A stretch of 64,000 nt of DNA from Trissonchulus latispiculum (taxonomy: Eukaryota > Nematoda > Enoplea > Enoplida > Ironidae). Position 1 is the first letter of the stretch. Each line of letters opens with the position of its first letter. The DNA is taken from assembly GCA_030248195.1 (NCBI GenBank), contig JASAND010028186.1:1-64000 (forward strand). The letters run 5' to 3'. The position numbers were made by a program, and so were the translations under genes. Under the pieces are notes generated by a model, which was not told the DNA's origin, ran no database searches, and saw only the letters and a program-made list of their open reading frames with translations. This document shows, piece after piece, positions 20,016 to 33,000 of the stretch.

Positions 20016-23000
20016 ATGTCCGATCAGTCGCTCAGAAGATGTAAAGAACTGTTGTCAGAAGTTAGTTCACGTCACGAGAATGTTGATTTATATGTGTGGA
20101 TTTTTTATCATGCATAATAATGGCGGCAGCTAAATGAACGAAAATTAAGGGCCTACCGAGGATGAGGGTGTACGTACTACTGATACGATCCAAGAGAAGG
20201 GGAAGGCTGGCATTTTTTAGGGTTTCGAAAGTGGGGGCACTCTCCCCCCTGGGAGGGGAAGTGGGGGGCAAGCCCAAGGTATAAATATAGGACACCGGTA
20301 TAAGGACACCGGTATAGGACACCGGTATAATATAGGTATAAATATAGGACAATATAGGACACGAGGACACCAGAGTGTACCTCGCCCTGGATCATGTGTT
20401 TGTCCGCGTTGTATAACGCATTATTAATTCATTGTCACTTCAGTTTGGATACGAACTCCTTCTAGCTTGGTGCAACTGTAGCCTCGGTAGCTCAGTTGGC
20501 AGAGCGTCGGAGCGTTCATCCGAAAGTCGTGGGTTCGAATCCCACTCGAGGCCCGAATTTTTTGGGTCTCAGGTGCTGAAGTGGCAATTTCATTTCTTAC
20601 ACACATATATCTACCTAAAGCTTTAGCAAAAAGTACGTATATATATAGCATTTGTAAAGTGAAAACGCTAAAAATTGAAAAAATTTTGAAAATTTGACCT
20701 CAAAAACTTAATTTTTAGACACTTTTTGGTGGTCCCAAAAAAATGGGCGAGGGCTTGCCGATGGAAGGGGGACCGAAAAGTGGGGCCCACAGTGCGGATG
20801 TTACTGCCATTGCATTGCTGTAGAGCGGTTATTTAGTCCTTTCGTTTCTGTTTTAATTAAATGTCTATGTCAATGTTTAGCCTTCTGTGCTGACTTCAAT
20901 GGTTTGTCCAGTTTACCGGCACATAAAAGTTTTGGGGGTGACTCTCTAATTTAAGCTTCCTACATGCAGTCGGAGTTATTCACCTTGGGTGTCTCTGTGG
21001 AGAGGCCTCGCGACAGCTCACCGGAGTGAAACCTACCTACATAGAGTCACTCGAAGTTTAAATAAACAGTTTAAGTCCCACCGAGGCTCGAATTATATAG
21101 TCGTGAACGACGACGCTAGAGTGACAATGTAATATTGTTCTTTTTGAAGTTTGTCCGCCGCATGTATGTATAATGCATATGTAACCGTTGTTACAATAGG
21201 CTTTTACTTTTTCAGTGCAATAATTTGAAGCGTAAGCTAGCAAACAAGACGGAAGCATTGCTATTGGTTAGTGAAGAGTACACTTGTTGTCAACAGGATC
21301 GCGATAAACTCAAAGAACAGCTGGATGAAATTCAGACGCGATATCAGGGATTGGAGCAGGCACTTGAACGAACAAAGCAAGTATGTTTATTGTTTACGTT
21401 GTCGATTTTTACGGTTTTTTGTTACAGTTGATTTTGTGGTTCTCATGGAATAAAAGGATCGAGAAAATGAGATAAACGCGGGCCAGCAGGCGGATCAACG
21501 AAGGATACAAGGCATTAATCATAGAGAAATAATGAAAACCGCCTGCCTGCAGTCACTAGGCAAAGCCTTAGTCCGAAACAGGAGGGAACTAGTGGGCGCG
21601 GTGAGCGCTCTTACCCAAGGATAACTATTCCCTGGAGCTCCTGCCTGGTTGTCCGAGATCCGCGGGCCATTGCAGTCCCTTTCTGTGCATAGCACAGCAG
21701 AGAGGTTTTGATAATACCTTCTCTGGCTATGTTGCAGCACAGATAGAGCCGAGCTGACTGTCCTTGGACAACCAGGCAGGAGCTCCAGGGAATAGTTCTC
21801 CTTGGGTAAGAGCGCTCACCGCGTCCATTGGCTCTCTCCTGTTTCGGACTAAGGCTTTGCTTTAGTGACTGTAGGCAGGCGTTTTTTATTATTTCTCTGT
21901 GAGGAATGAAAGGATCGGTAATAATACTAAAACGACTTTGACAATTTTGTTGTGTTGATACGTAGCCGGCAGAATTGTTGTTATTGTTTGATTTTAATAT
22001 TAGACATCACAATATGAGGATCAACAGCCGAAAATGCAAAATGTTAATTAGTGTTAGTGTGAAATATATAATCAGGCACAGTGTTGTATGATAGGTATAT
22101 ATATAGCATTTGTTTATTTTTTAAGGAAAGGCGACGCACATCGTCTGCTTGTGAAGGCCAAATAGAGGTATATACATACTGGCTAATATTTACCTGCTAA
22201 ATCAAACTTATGTAGCTATTTTCGAGAGATTTACGAAATTGTAATTGACTTTGACATAATCTCTGTTTCGGTTGCTTCCCTTTGTTTGCTCCGATTCGGC
22301 TATCCGGTCGTAGGTGCCCTAAATTTCTGAAGAAAAGCAAATGTACTGGGAACCTCGACTGGACCGTTCTATCGTTTTTCAGTCAAAAGATTCAGTACAT
22401 GAATATTGTCTACATTATTCTATTTACTTAAAATATTGTCAGATCTTTAGTACCGGTATAATACCGATCCTAGACTAAAGAATTAAGTTAATTATATAGA
22501 TGTTTAGTATCATCTTTAGGTATGCTTAATACACCAATGTTAACTCGTTTTTATCAGTATTTGTCTCCTTCCGAATTTATCCATTGTGATCCTCCCGGCA
22601 AAATTTCTAAAATCACCGTCTAAAGTGCAGAATATAAAAATAAGAAAATAAGAGTTTCAGATATAAAAATTCCACTTTTAGAACTTGCTGCAATTGGTCA
22701 AATCGCTAAAAACTGAGAATAGTGCACTTTTGGCCGAAACAGAAGAACTGAAGGTGAAACTGTACGAGCGCGATGGTGATACAAAGGTATATACGTTGCC
22801 ACTAATGTCCGTCCTTTCAGTGAAAATGGGCAGGGAAGTTTATTGAATACGTACGTACGTAACTTAGATCCGACACCTAACAAGAAAGTTTATAACAATG
22901 GTGTGTCGAAGTTTGGTTGGAAATAGACTTGGAAACGTCTTGTAGATACCAATTTACTAGACTTAAACAGTGTGAGTTTTTATAACGGGTTTTCTTTTAT

Positions 23001-26000
23001 TTCATGCTGTGGGATTGATTAATTAATTTGCCTTCTTTTTAGCTTTTACGACAACAGTTGGCATCGCAGTTTTTGAAGCATGAAGAAAAGCAGAAGCTGG
23101 CGGAACGACGTAGCGGTAGTCTGTCTTCTCAGGCTGATGACCCAGATCATACAGTAACCGCTGACGTTAACTCGGGCAAAGAATTGGCCGGATTCATTCC
23201 GGCAGATGCTGACTCTTTACTTCGGCAGCTGGAGAATGTAGAGGCAAAAGTACGTATGTAATTAATACGTAGTACGTAATTACGAACTTCAGTCGGGAGA
23301 AAAATCTGCTTGCTTTCATTTTTTGGGCTCGTCAGTCTGTTTCTGGCAATATGAGGTTTTACCTTTGCATCAGTCATATCAGATTTGGGAAAGGCTATAA
23401 ATTGCCGATCAGCTTTGCAACAACAAAGCAGTAAACCGAATGTATATGTACAAGTCATGTGGTTAAACGTAGTATGAAAAATACAGAAAACAGTTGTGGA
23501 TGGTCTCTAATAAAATTATGTCGGCGATTAAGCAATGAGTTGTCCACAGTTTACGTTCGGATTTCATTGGAAAATCTAAGACGTTGACGTTGTGTGACTA
23601 TTTTTATTATAATCTTTGTTATGTTTTAGTATCAAATGCTGGAAAATGATCTCAAATCAGTGCTGTGTGAAAAGGAGGAATTGGTGATAGAACGTGATGT
23701 GTATCTTATGAAGGTTGATAGATTGCAGCAGGAGCTTAACTACATTCTCAGCGGTGATGAGCGTCGTATTGTGGATGTGGACGATATTCTAAAGGAAAAT
23801 CGGTAACTCAGTTAGCTGAAATGCTGTCTCTTTTATCTGGATCATGGTTAACGCGGGGGAGGGGGAGTCCAAGCCCCCCCCCCAACCCGGACAAAGTACA
23901 AGCCCTACCGCCGTCAGGGACAAGGGTAACGAAAAAATGAAACAGTTTTAAATTTTCGAAATTTTTCTCAAACATATGCTAATCATTTTGTTAAATATCA
24001 GTAACTTCAAAAGGTTGAAATCAGCGCAAATGCTAGTCTCGACGTGTGGGAATGTGGTTCAGTGCCAAAGCTCGGTGGTTCGATCCCTGTCGTGGACACT
24101 TTTCTTCACATCTTTCTATCCTGCATTTCAACCTTTCACATTTGTACCGTGCAACAATCACACGTACCGTGGCCTTACCGCTTTGAGGAGATGAAGTCGT
24201 TTGCGATGCCTAGGAATTGTGGAATTGCAGGTCAAGATAGTTGGTTTGGAACATGGTAGTTCTCGTGGTGCTAATAGGATTATGGTAGATATGGTTCTCT
24301 GATTTGATATAAAGGCTCCCGGCTTGAGAAGAATGAAGTATAATGGCCTCAGGTTAGGAAGCGGCCGCAGAACCGCCCTTAGGCCCATTAGTGTTTGATT
24401 TGAGGACCCGACTTGCAATTCCTGGAACTTCGAGACCGAATTTCAATTAGCAAGGGGAGTGTATCAGCAACTTCAAAAGGTTGAAATCAGCGCAAAAACT
24501 AGTCTCAACGTCCGAGGATGTGCCTCCATGGTAGCGCGTCTACTCAAGCTCCAAAGCTCGGTGGTTCGATCCCCGCCCTGGACAGTTTTCACACTTTTCT
24601 TCACATCTTTCTGTTCTGGATTTCAACCTTTCGCATTTTTGTCTGCAAAATAAACGGATATCCAGACATAAATCGGATACGGATTCAGCGAATTTGTGTT
24701 GTTTTTGCTGTTACGTCACACAGTGCACCTATAGTGTCATAATCTTGTTTATTAAGCATTCTCTTAATGTTTCTAGATACTTGAAGGAACAGCTTACTCA
24801 TGCCCATGAAGAAAATGGTCTGGCGAAGCAGGCTATCAACAAGTATAAGGTGGATGGATAATTAATTGTATTATCCTAATCTATCCGCAGCCGAAGCGCC
24901 ACTTTTATTACAGTACTTTCTTTGTTGTCTGCTTGCACAAAATTGGATACGGTCGTACTTTATAGGATTTGTGTACAAACTTGGGATAGTAACAGTAGTC
25001 CCCCCTCCCAGTAGGACATCAAAGATTGGCACAATTACTACAAACAAATTCGCTCAGGGTGGATGGTGATTGATGCTATTTTATTAGATTTCTCTCTTCG
25101 TTTAGGGCGGGCTTGTTTAATTTTTGGAAGGAATTTCTATTTGTTTCATTTCTAGCTGTTTGTAGATTTCTTTCTTCAATTGTCAATTTTCTCACAGTGT
25201 GGTTATTCTTGTTTTCTTTTAGAGCTTATTAGATAAACGAAAACGTTCCGCTAAACCGTCTTCCGCTGCAACTGCGCCATCGTCTGCAGACTGTTCTATT
25301 GTTACTCCAAAGCAAGGTAGATACTATTGAACTTTGAACCGGAGATGGAAATGGAATGAAATATATACTGCTAGATTTATGTAGCTATTTCTTCTATTGT
25401 TGCGCATTCAGTTTGACTCTGCTGGAATCCGCCACTGTTTAATTTGGCCAGAACCCCCATTTCCGAGGGAGTAGGAGGGAACTCCAAAAGCGTTGCTTAT
25501 TTAAAGTGAGTGGAAACAAACAACAAAACACTGTTATGCTTTTTAGATTTAATTTCGTCACCAAAGATAATCAGATCAAAAATAAGGAAAGTGTAATGAT
25601 TATGTAACTACCTGTAAACTTTCTTGAAACCTTAACATTATGAAAGTTTGTACACTTTTTGGTTCGTGGGTTTGGTTCAGCTAATACCAAACTAGGGGGT
25701 TGCGCTGAGTGGGGGAAGAAATTTATTTAGGGGTTGGGGGAGCTATAGTCTGTTACCCTATTTTTGCACATATTTCTTTTCATTAGACTGTATTTTTATT
25801 TCTCCAGTTCAAGAAATCCTGCAACATCCTTCTGGAGAGGAGGACTATAAGGTTTTGGCGAGCGCCCTGTTGGATGCTGTAAACGATAAAAATCTCGCTC
25901 TATCTCATCAGCGAAAGGCCAACAAGTATGTACGACTTCTCTTCTCATCTGGCTGAAAATAGAAATATATTACATTAATTAAAGTACATACAAAGCGTCT

Positions 26001-27074
26001 CATTTCGATGATCTAACCTTCTTTGACACGTTACGGCTGACATGCTGCTGTTTAGTTCAATATCTGGATTTAGTGAAATTAGTAACGAAAGGCATTTTTC
26101 TAGTCTGTACGTTTTAGGATTTTGGGAACTCGACTAACAGAACTGGAAACGAAGCTGAAGAGCTTAGAAGCTTCTCGATCTCCTGGTTAGTGGTTAGTTG
26201 ATTATGATGTCAACGGTGAAAACTAATCTGGTTGTGCATACTTCTGTCTGTAGGTATTGTATCCTAGATTTTGGCGGATCGACTGATCCTAGAAGTCCCT
26301 CTTAGCTAACGCTTAATTATACTCGAGCTTAGCACTAGTCCAAGCGACTTCTGAATCAATGAAATTCCTATCAGCTAGTAACAGTGGTACAACTGATAAC
26401 TAGATTTTTTCTTTCCGTTCCCATTAGAATGGTTTGATTGTAGTCCTGAGTAGGGCATGTCTTTTCCATGTGGTGGAGCTCGAAACTACCAGAGTCGTGC
26501 TCTCACTGTTTTGCTTTTGAAGAATTTTTCAAAACTTTTCAAAAAATCAGCTTTTCGTAAGTTTTCAATTTTTTCATGTGCATAATATAGTATTGGTTTT
26601 CATAGTATTCAGGTTAGTTAGACCTGGTGGTCCTAGTTGGGGTAATTACTTGAATACCTGTCTCACACACACGTTGGTCTCTCAGAAAAGCTTTACTATT
26701 TTTCAGCTCGCACTCCTACTGACGGTTCTACAGGCTGGCTGGGAGACGTTGATTTGATGCCTGCCTTTTCCTTTCGCGGCCACAGTCTGTGTCAACCAGG
26801 CGGGTCTAAGCCAGCAACCTCCGCTACCCCGCCACCTGTGGTTGACGCTGACACTGATTCGGGCTTAGCTGCGGAAACGGGATCAGGACGTCTTCCTCCG
26901 GCCGATCCTGTTTCAGAGTTTAACCAATCGGAAGAGGACGCTGAAATTGAAACAGATGAAACTATTCCTGTTCCCCCGCCTTTACCGTCCAGTTCGAAAG
27001 AAACCAGTTCGGCTAGTCCTCTGGATGCTGCGACGGAAACTGTCAGTTTGGAAGATTCCAATGCTACATCCTGA
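20016..27074 (+). CDS. CCDC149: Coiled-coil domain-containing protein 149 orthologue, ten exons
   Basis: Exons: 20016-20060, 21216-21380, 22682-22786, 23043-23249, 23630-23802, 24777-24849, 25223-25316, 25808-25925, 26118-26185, 26707-27074. All use GT/AG and every phase joins, giving 471 residues, close to vertebrate CCDC149. Recognition rests on ordered family segments: LKRKLANKTEALLLVSEE in exon 2, LNYILSGDERRIVDVDDIL in exon 5, ENRYLKEQL across exons 5-6, VNDKNLALSHQRKANKILG across exons 8-9. Most of the protein is predicted coiled coil; the C-terminal ~110 residues are acidic, Ser/Pro-rich and disordered. CCDC149 has no well-established biochemical role. The 15-codon first exon (MSDQSLRRCKELLSE) was chosen because it has an ATG, a good donor and family-like sequence. 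Introns hold a SINE, a MITE and two tRNA-like repeats. Confidence 0.88.
20481..20605 (+). mobile_element. tRNA-derived SINE, family 1
   Basis: The 5' part folds as a tRNA: acceptor GCCTCGG, A box TAGCTCAGTTGGCAGAGCG, B box GGTTCGAATCC, closing with TCGAGGC. It is followed by a non-tRNA body, ATTTTTTGGGTCTCAGGTGC then GTGGCAATTTCATTTCTT. The same body follows a different tRNA-like head at 32450. The shared tail argues for a SINE rather than a working tRNA gene. It lies in CCDC149 intron 1. Confidence 0.8.
21533..21898. mobile_element. Palindromic MITE in CCDC149 intron 2
   Basis: Inverted arms of about 125-130 bp (21533-21655 and 21765-21898), starting AGAGAAATAATGAAAACCGC and including GCCTTAGTCCGAAACAGGAG and GGAGCTCCTGCCTGGTTGTC. 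The loop is short. No clear target duplication. Confidence 0.8.
23999..24140 (+). mobile_element. tRNA-related SINE, family 2, copy A
   Basis: Begins CAGTAACTTCAAAAGGTTGA, then a B-box-like GGTGGTTCGATCCC and a tail CTTTTCTTCACATCTTTCT. It ends GCATTTCAACCTTT, which inverts the start (AAAGGTTGAAATC). The A box is degenerate. Confidence 0.55.
24466..24645 (+). mobile_element. tRNA-related SINE, family 2, copy B
   Basis: Same start and tail as copy A, with a better tRNA-like core: GGTAGCGCGTCTAC, then GGTGGTTCGATCCCCGCC. Direct repeat of copy A in CCDC149 intron 5. Confidence 0.6.
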
Positions 27075-27430
27075 ATACATTGTTTTATTGTTGGCTTTAG
27101 TATACAGTATATATTTTAAAAATGTTTTTGCTTAGTTGCTTTATATGCACTGATAGGTGGTCTGAATTTTTGGCTTCATTGTTTCTTTTGCCATTGTTCT
27201 ATTTTTATTTTGAACGTTTAAGCTATTAGACTGATTGTAATATAGTCTAAGCTGAGTAATTTGCTTTTTTACTTGGCTTCCTGATTTTTGAAGTTTTTCA
27301 ACATTTGTGTATAAATTGTTCATTATTGGCTCTCAACTTTAAAAATGGTTTGGTTATCGTCGAATTCTGTTTTTGTTTTTCTTTGAACCGTACGTGAACT
27401 TTGTCGACTTTGGTCTAAAATGTGTGATAG

Positions 27431-27775
27431 CAAGAGTATAAGAGTGTGACAGCAGGCAAGCTCTCTGTTATCAGCTGAAGGTACAGGCTCTGCACGCTAA
27501 CGGCTGACCCCCCCACAAACGCGTATGCTCACTTCAAAGAAATATGCACGCTATGTTTGCGCTCTAAAGCTCGAAGCAGACACAAATTGGACGAACGCAG
27601 GCGTTGTGTTTTCGAGCTTTAACACGTACGGCGAGTGAGCGTACAGAAACATGTACTGGGTACACATTTGTGGGGGGTCACTAGGCACACGTTTGTAGGG
27701 GGGTCAGCCGTTACCGTGCAGAGCATGTACCTTGAGCTGATAACAGAGATCACATTCTTATATTATGTACTCTTG
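27431..27775. mobile_element. CAAGAGTA-family MITE, complete, 7-bp TSD
   Basis: Flanked by GTGATAG on both sides (27424-27430 and 27776-27782). It is palindromic: CAAGAGTATAAGAGTGTGAC on the left, TATTATGTACTCTTG on the right. Internal GCTAACGGCTGACCCCCC pairs with GGGGGGTCAGCCGTTA. No ORF. Confidence 0.85.
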
Positions 27776-28058
27776 GTGATAGCTAGTTTAATTTTTCAGC
27801 AATCGTGTGTTTTTATTTTGAACTATTTTATTGTCATTCTTGTACTGTCTTTATTTCTGTATATATCTTCTAGTCCTCACAGCATTCCGTTCTTGTATTG
27901 TTAGTTTTTTGCGCTGGAAGCTATTTTTTCAGTCTTAATTTGTGATTTCCATTGTCATTTGCAATTGTTAAAATGGAAAATATTATTTTGTGCACCTGCT
28001 CTTTAATTTTCTTCGATAAATTACTGTTGTCTGGAAATATTTTACTAGGATAGCTATA

Positions 28059-30045
28059 CTAAAGTCTGACCAAAAAATCTTGGAACCGAACAATCAGCAC
28101 CAGTCCTGAGTTATCCTTTGAAGGTAGCCTATATAAAGTATATATTTTTAGAATCCTCAGGAGAAGGAGATTCCGATAAACCCATCATATCCGGTCTATA
28201 TCCGGTTACCGGATACTAAATCGATAAAAACGCTTCAGATTTGGAAGAAAAATGCTAATTCATACTCTAGTATATTGGTCCTTGGCTCAAAACATTTCCG
28301 AAAATCGGGTCACATCCGGTCCATGTCCGGTAACCGGATGCCCAGGTCACAAAAACCGTACAGCAAGATGGGTAGGTCGTACAGTTTCGCTGATTGGATT
28401 TTTGGATTCCTCGGGTCGAAATTAGTCTGTATCCAAGATTTTGTCCGGTTTGGACCAAAATTGCGTGATCTATGGTCGTATCCGGTTCGCAAAAAATCGG
28501 AAAAACCGGTTTTTCCGGCCTGGAGCTCGGAATCGCAGATTAAAAATGTTCCCTTTTGGCACAATGAATGTTTGGGAGGCTACTTTCATTTTACCGGTGT
28601 CAAAGCAATCGAATATCCGGTCCATCTAAAATCAATATTACCTCCATGAGGATCACTTCCTCCAACATATCGAAACAGCAGTAGTACCAAAATGAGAAAC
28701 CATTTCCGCAACCAAAACATAGTAATCCGTATTTTTAAAATGTAACCATAATTAAACATTTGTGATATGGTGTTTTAAGTGGCACTGATTAAGATATGGT
28801 TTAGTTAAACTATAAATTATACAATTGGGTTGTCATCTCCATCAAATTATCATCGGAGCACTCTGGCTCAAAGTAGTCCCTACTAATTCCACTAGAAGTG
28901 CCTCAGCGGAAGGAGGTAGCTCGGAATCGCAGATTAAAAATGTTTCCCTTTTGGCACAATGAATGTTTGGGAGGCTGCTTTCATTTTACTAGTGTCAGAA
29001 GCAATCAGATATCCGGTCCATTTCCGGTTCTGGAAACTTTAAAATTTGAATTTCATGGGCTATTATCATAAAAGTATCCGGTTGGTCCGGAAATTCAAAA
29101 AATTATTGCGTTAAAATTATATTTGGTCTATCCTAACCAACACCAACCTCAAATTACTTCATATCTGCTGTAAATTTTGAATGGCGGCGTTTTAAAAATG
29201 GTTCAAAAATAGGTTATATTGCATGCGTGTAAAGCTAGGCGTATGGGATCAAATCTCATGTCCGGTTTAACGGTTAGACAAAACAAACAAAAATCAGCCA
29301 TTTTTGAAAACGCGCCATTCAAAATTTACAGCAAGATAAAAGTAATTTGAGGTTGGTGTTGGTTAGGGATAGATAAAATATAATTTTGATAACAATAATT
29401 TGACTTCCGGACCCGGCCAGATGCTCCGAGATAATAGCCCATGAAATCTCAAATTTCAAAGCCCAGAACCGGAAATGGACCAGATATTCGATTGCTTTGA
29501 CACCGGTAAAATGAAAGTAGCCTCCCAAACATTCATTGTGCCAAAAGGGAACATTTTTAATCTGCGATTCCGAGCTTCAGGCCGGAAAAACCGGTTTTTC
29601 CGGTTTTTTGCGAACCGGATACGACCATAGATCACGCAATTTTGGTCCAAACCGGACAAAATCTTGGATACAGACTAATTTCGACCCGAGGAATCCAAAA
29701 ATCCAATCAGCGAAACTGTACGACCTACCCATCTTGCTGTACGGTTTTTGTGACCTGGGCATCCGGTTACCGGACATGGACCGGATGTGACCCGATTTTC
29801 GGAAATGTTTTGAGCCAAGGACCAATATACTAGAGTATGAATTAATTAGCATTTTTCTTCCGAATCTGAAGCGTTTTTATCGATTTAGTATCCGGTAACC
29901 GGATATAGACCGGATATGATGGGTTTATCGGAATCTCCTCCTGCTGAGGATTCTAAAAATATATACTTTATATAGGCTACCTTCAAAGGATAACTCAGGA
30001 CTGGTGCTGACTGTTCGGTTCCAAGATTTTTTGGTCAGACTTTAG
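28059..30045. mobile_element. ~2 kb palindrome (foldback element) with ~570-bp near-identical arms
   Basis: The arm 28059-28626 is repeated inverted at 29477-30045 with very few differences. Termini are CTAAAGTCTGACCAAAAAAT and its complement, resembling Tc1/mariner-type ends. Arms contain scattered CCGGTTACCGGAT motifs. The interior carries a second, partly inverted copy of the TTTGGCACAATGAATGTTTG segment. Mirror-image ORFs in both arms are palindrome artefacts. Confidence 0.8.
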
Positions 30046-31047
30046 GTCAGGTCATTGTAGGTAATGTTTGAGGCGCCGGTCAACCGGGAAGCAAATCAGC
30101 AATAAGAAATTTACAGTTTAGAGCCTATTTCTAAATTACGCCATACTAGTCCAGCTAACTCACTGTTAACTTCTCTTAGTGTAGCTGGAATACTAAATAT
30201 AATTTTATTAGTTTTATTGGATAATGCAATAATCAAACTATTCTCAGGCTCTCGAGCTTTCAAAACATCCCCATTTAGCCTCGGATTAAGGTCCATGCTC
30301 TACTTTCTTCTATATGGTCTTGCTTTGCTGCTCCAGCACCTACAACACTACAGTCCTGCCGAGAAATAGTGTACCTACCCTTCGTGAATGCGAATGGAGT
30401 ACGCCTGTTCGCGAAGTGCGAACATGCTAAATTTTGCGAAGGCTGACCTTTGTGACCCTTCGCACCCATTCGCAGTTTTGTTTATACCCAAGTCCATTGT
30501 TCTTGACAGTTGTATTTACTTGGCATAGACAACTGGCAAGGCTACTACTAAAAGCTAGTGCAAGTGATGTTTCTGATTGACAACAGTTGTCAGCCAGTTT
30601 TAAAAGTCCCAGCAGGATTTGTGAACAACTGGAGAAGTCTTCGTAGTGGCGCGAAGGCTAAGATTTGAAATTGTTCGCACAGCATTCGCAAGCTGTGAAT
30701 GGCTTCGCGAATTTACGAAAATTCGCGAAAATAGGTACACTATTTCTGGCCAGGACTGTAGGACAAATACTGGATATGGTTCAACGATAGCCATGGTTGG
30801 GAAGCTAGGGGAGCTGCATATTTACACAAAAATTGTAAAAAAAACCTGGTTGTAGTCAGGCCTGTGCAGTCAGTGTATACACGTACACCCATATTTTTAT
30901 AACATCTGATAATCAATATAATGTAAGTCATAACAGCTACACTGCAAACTGCAGTTAATGATTTGCAGGGTCTGATGAAACAACAATCCTAGCCCAGCCT
31001 TGACAACGATTTCCGATTCAACCTAGAATGTTGTCACAGTCAGAGGA

Positions 31048-31573
31048 GGTGATTCCTCCGTATTGTGCCTAAAATTTAAAAAAATTAATCAGTTGAGCTA
31101 AAACTTGGTATGGTTATATTTGAACGCATTTGGAAAGATATGTGACAAAAATTTGAAATGTTAAACAAATTTTTTAAGGGGAACCAAAAAATTTTGCTTA
31201 AAAGTTGTATATAGGGATTTTCAGGGTTGCTGAACACGAATCTCAAAACCGTTTTTCGATTCAGCTTTTCGTTAGCTGGAAGCAAGCTTAAAGTTAAGCT
31301 TACATCTTTAGCTTGTACTGAGCTAACTGGATCGAAAAATATGGTTTTCAGATTAATGTTCAGCGATCCAAAACTCTATGCAAGGTTTTAGCAGAATCGA
31401 AGACAAAAAGTCTTTGGCCCCCCTTAAAAAATTAAAGGTCTAAGTTTTTAATATTTTACACTTTTGTCGCAGATTGATCAGAAATTTGTTTAAAAGAACC
31501 CATACAAATTTGAGCTCAATCAGTTAAGTTTTGCGAATTTTAGGCATATGTGTGCGTATACAGAAGAATCACC
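31048..31573. mobile_element. Palindromic MITE, GGTGATTC termini
   Basis: Left GGTGATTCCTCCGTAT then CCTAAAATTTAAAAAAATTA and CAGTTGAGCT; right is the inverse, ending AGGCATATG then GAAGAATCACC. The interior is also self-complementary (AGCTTAACTTTAAGCTT-like stretches near 31270-31310). Confidence 0.65.
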
Positions 31574-32449
31574 ACACAGATCCTTTATTAATTATATACC
31601 GTACACATTGCACGAAAACTGTGAATATCACTTTAACAATTCTATTCTACGCTGTTTAAAATTGGAATTTGTGTTCTAAATAAATCCAAAATTATAGACC
31701 AAGTTTAGTCTCAGTTTGCATCTTAACTCTTCTTTAAGAGTGACCTAGTAGCGCAGTGATTGCTTTAATCCTATTTATGGAAAAGTTTTCCCACGACTTG
31801 AAGGCCGAAGAGCATTTTTGTCAAATTTCAATATCAGTGATTACCTTTTCTGTAATAATTTTAAATTTTGAATGGTTAACGTCCATTGAATTATAACATT
31901 TACATAGGAGGGTGTTTGGACATAAACATTAATTCTGTTCAAATTCCAACGTTAGTCCAGGATTTTTCAAATTTTCAATTTCATATGATAAAGTAATCCA
32001 CTCAACATTGAAATTACTATTCAGTTGAAATTAAAAAATGCACAGGCAGTATTTTATTTGTAGTATGGGAATGTGTGGTTTGGCATAACATTTCACAAAA
32101 GGAGGCTCAAAAATTCCCAAGCAACTAGCGTGACAGTTTTACAAATTTTATCAGTTTAAACTCTGATGAGTGTCATTCTACAGTATTCTCTCTGGGAATT
32201 TCGGTTCCTGTACTTGTTGAAAAGAGTTACATCAGCTTCGGATGTTGTTTCACTTTCCAAACGCGTAGATTTTACATCCGTTTTGTTATTTGTATTAATT
32301 ATTACCCTTCATTTAAAAAATAATCAATTAATATAGGCATAATTAAGTTATATAAAAATTTGGTTAGGTGTACCTAGCCTTACACAGTGTTGTTTCAGTA
32401 GCTGATTTTATTTTCAGCTTCAATTCAAACTTAAGCTTGGTTCGATTGT
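31574..32449. other. Intergenic, nothing supported
   Basis: AT-rich, no ORF with coding features and no repeat I could pair with another part of the window. Confidence 0.5.
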
Positions 32450-32575
32450 GCCTGGGTGGCTCAATCTGTAGAGCGTTGGCCTTGTCAGCCAAAGGCTGTG
32501 GGTTTGATCCCAACCTCAGGCCCGCATTTTTCAGGTCGGAGGTGCTTGTAGTGACATCCTTCTTTCTTTCATTTA
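32450..32575 (+). mobile_element. tRNA-derived SINE, family 1, second copy
   Basis: tRNA-like head GCCTGGGTGGCTCAATCTGT with AGAGCG, then GGTTTGATCCC and closing CAGGCCCG. It shares its body with the copy at 20481: ATTTTTCAGGTC, GGAGGTGCTTGTAGTGACAT, TTCTTTC. The head matches a different tRNA sequence. Confidence 0.75.
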
Positions 32576-33000
32576 TTACTGTGTGTTTTTCGGTTTCAGT
32601 TTTAGTCCGCGGTCTGAAATAATTTCAGTTTTAGTGTCAGTCGACCGACTAAAATGGTTGCAGGTTCAATTTAAGCTTCAGTCGGCGATGTAAAATAATT
32701 TTAGTTTCAGTTTTAGTTTCAGCCAGAGTTTCTGTTTCAGTGACGTTATGTTAATAGCATTACCTGGCCTGAGTTTGGTGTTATTATTTAATTAATTACC
32801 TAGTCAGTTATTTATTTTAATTTTAATGGTTACTTAAAAGATCCTTTACCTTCTACACAACTGGTAAAGATGAAAGCAAACTGATTTGTGATAGTTAGCA
32901 ATAACGTTTTGCATATATTGATTTAGTTTTTGGCTTATTCAGCCTTTATTGATTATTGCTTCGATTTACGCCATTTTGTCGTAGAAACGGTTCACTGAAA

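Noticed and set aside
20481..20552. A functional tRNA gene
   Set aside because: The cloverleaf is plausible, but it is followed by a repeat body shared with another tRNA-like head, the expected T33 of the anticodon loop is not present, and it sits in an intron; a SINE explains it better.
28267..29852. ORFs repeated on both strands (GNRMPRSQKPYSKMGRS and others)
   Set aside because: The same sequence in the two palindrome arms; no coding constraint visible.
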